Below the pieces are notes generated by a model. That model was not told the DNA's origin. It searched no databases and saw only the letters and a program-made list of their open reading frames with translations. This document shows positions 60,700-64,000 of a stretch of DNA of 64,000 nucleotides, piece by piece. The stretch's first letter is position 1. Each line of letters opens with the position of its first letter. Location of the stretch: contig NZ_JAUFPK010000001.1 in NCBI RefSeq assembly GCF_030409225.1, positions 1,975,566 through 2,039,565 of the forward strand. The letters are read 5' to 3'. The translations under genes and the position numbers were made by a program. This DNA comes from Aquisalimonas lutea. Lineage in GTDB: Bacteria; Pseudomonadota; Gammaproteobacteria; Nitrococcales; Aquisalimonadaceae.

Positions 60700-61776
60700 A
60701 TGCGCCGTGACGACAATCTCCGCTCCCTGCACCTGGTCGACGTCGACGTCGGCGGCGACCTCCACCGGGTGGTGCTGGACGGCGTGGCGCCGGCGCCGGG
60801 CGCCACGGTGCGCGAGGCCATGGACTACATGGAAGGCTCCGCCGACGGCCTGCGCCGCCTGCTCATCACCGAGCCCTTCGGCTACGAGAGCATGTGCGTG
60901 GACCTGGTGCTGCCGGCGGCCCTGCCGGGGGCGCAGCTCGGCTTCGTCATCATGGAGGTCATGGGCTACCCGTACTACTCCGGCTCCAACACCATCGCCA
61001 CCACCGCGGCCGTCCTGGAGGCCGGGCTGATCCCCATGGAGGAGGGCAGCCAGACCGTGCGCCTGGAATCCCCGGCGGGGGTGAACACCGTCATCGCGCA
61101 CAACGAGGGCGGCCACGTGCGCTCGGTGACCACCCGGGGCGGCGCGGCGTTCATCCAGGCCGCGGAGCAGACCGTGGACGTGCCCGGCATCGGCACGGTG
61201 GTCTACGACCTCGCCTGGAGTGGCGGCTACTACCTGCTGGTGGACGCCGCCGTGCTGGGCCACGAGATCGCCGAGGCCAACGTGGCGGCGATGACGGCCA
61301 CCGCCGACCGCATCGTGCGCGCCGTCCAGGAAGGCTTCAGCCACCGGCACCCGGAGCTCGGCGACGTGGGCCTGCCGCGCTTCCTGCATTTCATGGGGCC
61401 GCTGGAGCACCAGCCGGACGGCAGCATCCGCTCGGCCTCGGCCACCTACGGGCACCCGGGGGTGATCTGGCACTGCCCCACGGGCACCGGCACCTCGGCG
61501 CGCATGGCCCGCATGGCCGGGCAGGGGCTGCTGGAGCCGGGGGTGGTGTTCGAGACCGTCTCGCCGTTCGGCAACGCCTTCCAGGGCGTGATCACCGAGC
61601 ACACCCGGGTGGGCGACTACGCGGCCATCGACAATACCATCACCGCCCAGCCGTACCCCATGGCCTACATGAGCCTCACGGTGGACGTGGATGCACCGAT
61701 GCTGCGCAGCTACGAGCTCGACCACGTGCTCACACGGCGCGCGCCGCGGCTGACGATGGACGGAGCGGGGCCATAA
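60700..61776 (+). CDS. Proline racemase-family enzyme (hydroxyproline epimerase/dehydratase type)
   Basis: Enzyme of 358 residues with the two-domain diaminopimelate-epimerase-like fold. At the first active-site position YYSGSNTIATTAAVLEAG has Ser where proline racemases have Cys (MCGHG). At the second, WHCPTGTGTSARMARMA retains Cys. Ser/Cys members are known to act on trans-3- or 4-hydroxyproline rather than racemise proline. It follows the CoxL-like gene by 152 bases and may share its transcript. A hydroxyproline-related step is inferred, not proven. Confidence 0.88.
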   Translation: MRRDDNLRSLHLVDVDVGGDLHRVVLDGVAPAPGATVREAMDYMEGSADGLRRLLITEPFGYESMCVDLVLPAALPGAQLGFVIMEVMGYPYYSGSNTIATTAAVLEAGLIPMEEGSQTVRLESPAGVNTVIAHNEGGHVRSVTTRGGAAFIQAAEQTVDVPGIGTVVYDLAWSGGYYLLVDAAVLGHEIAEANVAAMTATADRIVRAVQEGFSHRHPELGDVGLPRFLHFMGPLEHQPDGSIRSASATYGHPGVIWHCPTGTGTSARMARMAGQGLLEPGVVFETVSPFGNAFQGVITEHTRVGDYAAIDNTITAQPYPMAYMSLTVDVDAPMLRSYELDHVLTRRAPRLTMDGAGP

Positions 61777-61826
61777 CGCCCGGTGGTCCCGAGCGGGACC
61801 GACCGCAAGCACAACCGGAGGAGCCC

Positions 61827-62146
61827 GTAGGAGCGGCTTCAGCCGCGACCGTTGCAGAGAACCGGATCACTGGAAAGTCGGGGCTGAAGCCCCTCCCACA
61901 AGCGGGTTGCGGAGCCTGCGGTGCAATCCCGGAGAAGCGGATTCAGCCGTAGGAGCGGCTTCAGCCGCGACCGTTGCAGAGAGCCGGGTCACTGGAAGGT
62001 CGGGGTTGAAGCCCCTCCCACAAGCGGGTTGCGGAGCCTGCGGTGCAATCCCGGAGAAGCGGATTCAGCCGTGGGAGCGGCTTCAGCCGCGACCGTTGCA
62101 GAGAACCGGGATCACTGGAAGGTCGGGGCTGAAGCCCCTCCTGCAC
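61827..62146. repeat. Tandem array of a 122-bp REP-bearing unit
   Basis: Three units start at 61827, 61949 and 62071, exactly 122 bases apart, the last incomplete. Each holds a GCGGCTTCAGCCGC palindrome, the spacer CGTTGCAGAGA, an inverted GGGG-type palindrome, and a non-palindromic tail (GCGGGTTGCGGAGCCTGCGG). The units are nearly identical, so the expansion is recent. It lies between convergent genes. Confidence 0.92.
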
Positions 62147-62161
62147 GGCTCCGGGGTCGGC

Positions 62162-62632
62162 TCAGTGCTCCATGTTGTGCCCGCTGTCGCCGCCGGGTCC
62201 GTGGCGCGCGACCTCGGCGGTGACCGTCTTGCGCTCGCCGTCGTCGAAGATGAGCTCCAGCTCCAGCTCGTCGCCGGCCCGGGGCGGGTCGATGTCGCGG
62301 CCCATGAGCATGATGTGGTAGCCGCCCGGCTCCAGGACGGCTTCGCCGCCGGCCGGCACGGTGAGCCGCTCGCGGTGCTCCATGCGGGCCATGCCGTCCT
62401 CCTCGATGCTCTCGTGGATCTCCGCGCGGGCATAGCCTTCGCTCTCCACTGCCACCAGGTGGCGCTCGGTCTCCGTGGCGTTGTCGATGCGCAGGTAGCC
62501 GGCGGCGTTGTCCGCCACCGGCGGCATCTCGCGGACCCAGGCACCGTGGATCGTCAGGCCCTCGCCCGCGCTCAGGGGAAGTGCCAGGGCGAGGGCGATC
62601 GCCCCCGCGCACGTGCATGCCAATCGGTTCAT
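62162..62632 (-). CDS. Periplasmic copper chaperone, PCu(A)C family
   Basis: Exported copper-binding protein of 156 residues. The signal sequence LACTCAGAIALALALPLSAG ends near residue 22. LTIHGAWVREMPPVADNAAG opens the domain. The copper ligands are in IHESIEEDGMARM (His, Met) and PGGYHIMLMGRDIDPP (His, Met). A His/Met-rich end (SGHNMEH) adds extra ligands. In the family it delivers Cu(I) to cytochrome oxidase Cu(A) with Sco1. The ATG at 62632 is preferred over an upstream frame that has no signal. Confidence 0.92.
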   Translation of the reverse strand: MNRLACTCAGAIALALALPLSAGEGLTIHGAWVREMPPVADNAAGYLRIDNATETERHLVAVESEGYARAEIHESIEEDGMARMEHRERLTVPAGGEAVLEPGGYHIMLMGRDIDPPRAGDELELELIFDDGERKTVTAEVARHGPGGDSGHNMEH

Positions 62633-62777
62633 TCCGTTGTCCTCTCTCCTGCAGATGGGTTGTGGCGCGAAGGCGAAGTCTACCGCTGCGGCCGGCCGGG
62701 TGGCGAGATCGGCGTGACATTGCGGCGCATGCCCGGGACACTGGGGAACCTGCAGTCCACCGGGGGAGTCGTCGCCC

Positions 62778-63650
62778 ATGCTGTTTCCCGGCTTTACCGA
62801 GCACCGCTTCACCACCGATGCGACCACGATCTTCGCCCGGGTGGGCGGCGCCGGTCCGCCCCTGCTCCTGCTGCACGGCTACCCGCAGACCCACGCCATG
62901 TGGCACCCCGTCGCCGGGCGGCTGGCGGAGTGCTACACCGTGGTCTGCCCGGACCTGCGCGGCTACGGGGACAGCGGCCGGCCGGAGAGTGCCCCGGATC
63001 ACGGGCCGTACTCGAAACGCGCCATGGCGGCCGACCAGGTCGCCGTCATGGAGCAGCTGGGCTTTTCGTCCTTCCGCGTGGCCGGGCACGACCGCGGCGC
63101 CCGGGTGGCGCACCGCATGGCCCTGGACTGGCCGGACCGGGTGGAGCGCGCGGCGGTACTGGACATCGTGCCCACGCGGCACGTGTTCGAGACCGCGGAC
63201 CGGCATCTCGCCACCGCATACTACCACTGGTTCTTCCTGATCCAGTCCGGCGGCCTGCCCGAGCACATGATCGGTCTCGACCCGGCGTTCTACCTGCGCG
63301 ACAAGCTCGCGCGCTGGAGCCGGGTGCCGGACGCCTTCGCCGGGGAAGCGGTGGCGGAGTACCTGCGCTGCTTCCATGACCCGGCCGTCATCCACGCCAC
63401 CTGCGAGGACTACCGGGCGGCGGCCACCATCGACCTGGAGCACGACCGGGCGGATGCCGACCGGCGCGTGGAGTGCCCGGTGCTCGCGCTCTGGGGCGAG
63501 CAGGGCGTGGTGGGACAGATGTACGATGCCCTCGGGGTCTGGCGGCAGTATGCCCGGGACGTGACCGGCCGGGCGCTGCCGTGCGGCCATTTCCTGGTGG
63601 AGGAGGCGCCGGAGGCCACCGTCGGGGCGCTGGCGCCGTTCCTGGAGTGA
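62778..63650 (+). CDS. Alpha/beta hydrolase resembling haloacetate (fluoroacetate) dehalogenase
   Basis: Hydrolase of 290 residues with an Asp nucleophile: VAGHDRGARVAHRMALDWPD places D105 at the elbow, R106 and R109 at the carboxylate-binding positions. HGYPQTHAMWHPVAGRL and DLRGYGDSGRP form the oxyanion region, YYHWFFLIQ the halide-binding His-Trp, and the final His is in LPCGHFLVEEAPE. These match the known fluoroacetate dehalogenase layout. It may also act as an epoxide hydrolase-like enzyme. It diverges from the copper chaperone gene. Confidence 0.87.
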   Translation: MLFPGFTEHRFTTDATTIFARVGGAGPPLLLLHGYPQTHAMWHPVAGRLAECYTVVCPDLRGYGDSGRPESAPDHGPYSKRAMAADQVAVMEQLGFSSFRVAGHDRGARVAHRMALDWPDRVERAAVLDIVPTRHVFETADRHLATAYYHWFFLIQSGGLPEHMIGLDPAFYLRDKLARWSRVPDAFAGEAVAEYLRCFHDPAVIHATCEDYRAAATIDLEHDRADADRRVECPVLALWGEQGVVGQMYDALGVWRQYARDVTGRALPCGHFLVEEAPEATVGALAPFLE

Positions 63651-63664
63651 CGCCGGTGGCAGGC

Positions 63665-63694
63665 CCGGGAGGCCCGGCATCGAGCCTCCCGGGA
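63665..63694. terminator. Bidirectional terminator hairpin
   Basis: CCCGGGAGGC (63665-63674) and GCCTCCCGGG (63685-63694) form a perfect 10-bp stem with a 10-nt loop exactly between two convergent genes. No T-tract is seen on either side. Confidence 0.6.
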
Positions 63695-63703
63695 TGATGG
63701 CGT

Positions 63704-64000
63704 CTACTTGATGACCACCGGGTTCACCGGTGATCCCGTGCCCTGCTCGACCTTCAGCGGGGCGGCGGTGTAGAGGAAGGTGTACTGGCCGTCCTCGGCG
63801 CTGTCCGCGGCGAGGTCCTCCAGCCAGTTGATCTCCGAGAGCACGATGCCGAGATCCCGCATGAGCGCGCCGTGCAGCGGGATGATCGCCGTCTCGCCGT
63901 CGATCTCCTGGACCACCTTCTCCACGGCGATGTTGTCCATGGCGATGGCCGGGGTCTCCATGTCGTCCAGCCATTCCAGCAGCTCGTGGCTGTAGCACAG
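63704..64000 (-). CDS. Cyclase-family protein (5' end outside window)
   Basis: The last ~98 residues of a PF04199-type hydrolase (kynurenine formamidase/isatin-hydrolase-like), reading off the right edge on the minus strand. HELLEWLDDMETPAIAMDNI opens what is visible; IIPLHGALMRDLGIVLSEIN holds the conserved HxALxRDLG motif, and TFLYTAAPLKVEQGTGSPVN with PVVIK ends the protein. The metal-binding HxGTHxD motif would lie in the part not included. Substrate unknown. Confidence 0.85.
   Translation of the reverse strand: MCYSHELLEWLDDMETPAIAMDNIAVEKVVQEIDGETAIIPLHGALMRDLGIVLSEINWLEDLAADSAEDGQYTFLYTAAPLKVEQGTGSPVNPVVIK

Noticed and set aside
60648-60710. 20-codon open frame as a leader peptide before the proline-racemase-family gene
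   Set aside because: No ribosome site, no regulatory codon run and no attenuator structure found.
61827-62146. CRISPR array
   Set aside because: The period is 122 bases with near-identical whole units and palindromic REP cores; there are no unique spacers and no cas genes.

Overview
The window is very GC-rich, densely packed bacterial DNA with genes on both strands. It looks like a gammaproteobacterium, most probably of the Ectothiorhodospiraceae/halophile type. The gene families point that way: yebG with a LexA-type box, an RfaH-type ops element before a polysaccharide locus, an EPS-associated MarR regulator and RES-Xre toxin-antitoxin genes. So do the many intergenic REP-like palindromes with a GCGGCTTCAGCCGC core. 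This placement is inference from gene content; there is no rRNA, tRNA or CRISPR array in the window.

Layout. 1-6.4 kb: a zinc alcohol dehydrogenase cut by the left edge, argG, a membrane GGDEF/EAL protein, a small HEAT-like protein and a hotdog thioesterase. 6.4-14.5 kb: a LysR DNA-binding fragment, a DctBD-like two-component system transcribed away from a TAXI-type TRAP transporter (receptor plus fused permease), and an AEC-family carrier. 14.8-23.4 kb: acyl-CoA metabolism (ETF-quinone oxidoreductase, glutaryl-CoA dehydrogenase, thiolase, a second acyl-CoA dehydrogenase, acyl-CoA synthetase, thioesterase, alpha/beta hydrolase), with a PsrA-like GAAAC-N3-GTTTC site in the divergent promoter region. 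23.5-26.1 kb: two MntA/HepT toxin-antitoxin pairs around a BtuF-like protein.

26.4-46.9 kb: a surface polysaccharide locus, all on the + strand. It opens with an EPS-type MarR regulator and an exact ops sequence (GGCGGTAGCGTG), then a Wzz-like protein, a sugar-acid module (lactonase, CMP-sugar transferase, two dehydrogenases, a MptE/CST-like protein), a flippase, a methyltransferase, GDP-fucose genes (gmd, fcl), glycosyltransferases and a Wzy-like polymerase. It ends with a single ORF fusing a WecA/MraY-type phosphoglycosyltransferase to an O-antigen polymerase/ligase-like domain. The 38-43 kb part is visibly poorer in GC and carries remnants of an IS481-type transposase, an IS3-type orfA and asparagine synthetase: a mosaic, horizontally reshuffled segment.

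46.9-57 kb: an accessory belt with four more toxin-antitoxin modules (two VapBC, one RES-Xre, one Phd/VapC), several with clear palindromic operators. It also holds an intact yebG with a SOS box and a deletion copy of yebG on the other side of one VapBC pair. Between these lie an archaeal-type FBP aldolase/phosphatase, an aldo/keto reductase, a formyltransferase-like protein and a metallo-beta-lactamase-fold hydrolase. 57-64 kb: two small membrane proteins, an orphan CoxL-like molybdenum hydroxylase subunit, a proline-racemase-family enzyme, a 122-bp tandem REP array, a PCu(A)C copper chaperone, a haloacetate-dehalogenase-like hydrolase and a cyclase-family gene cut by the right edge.
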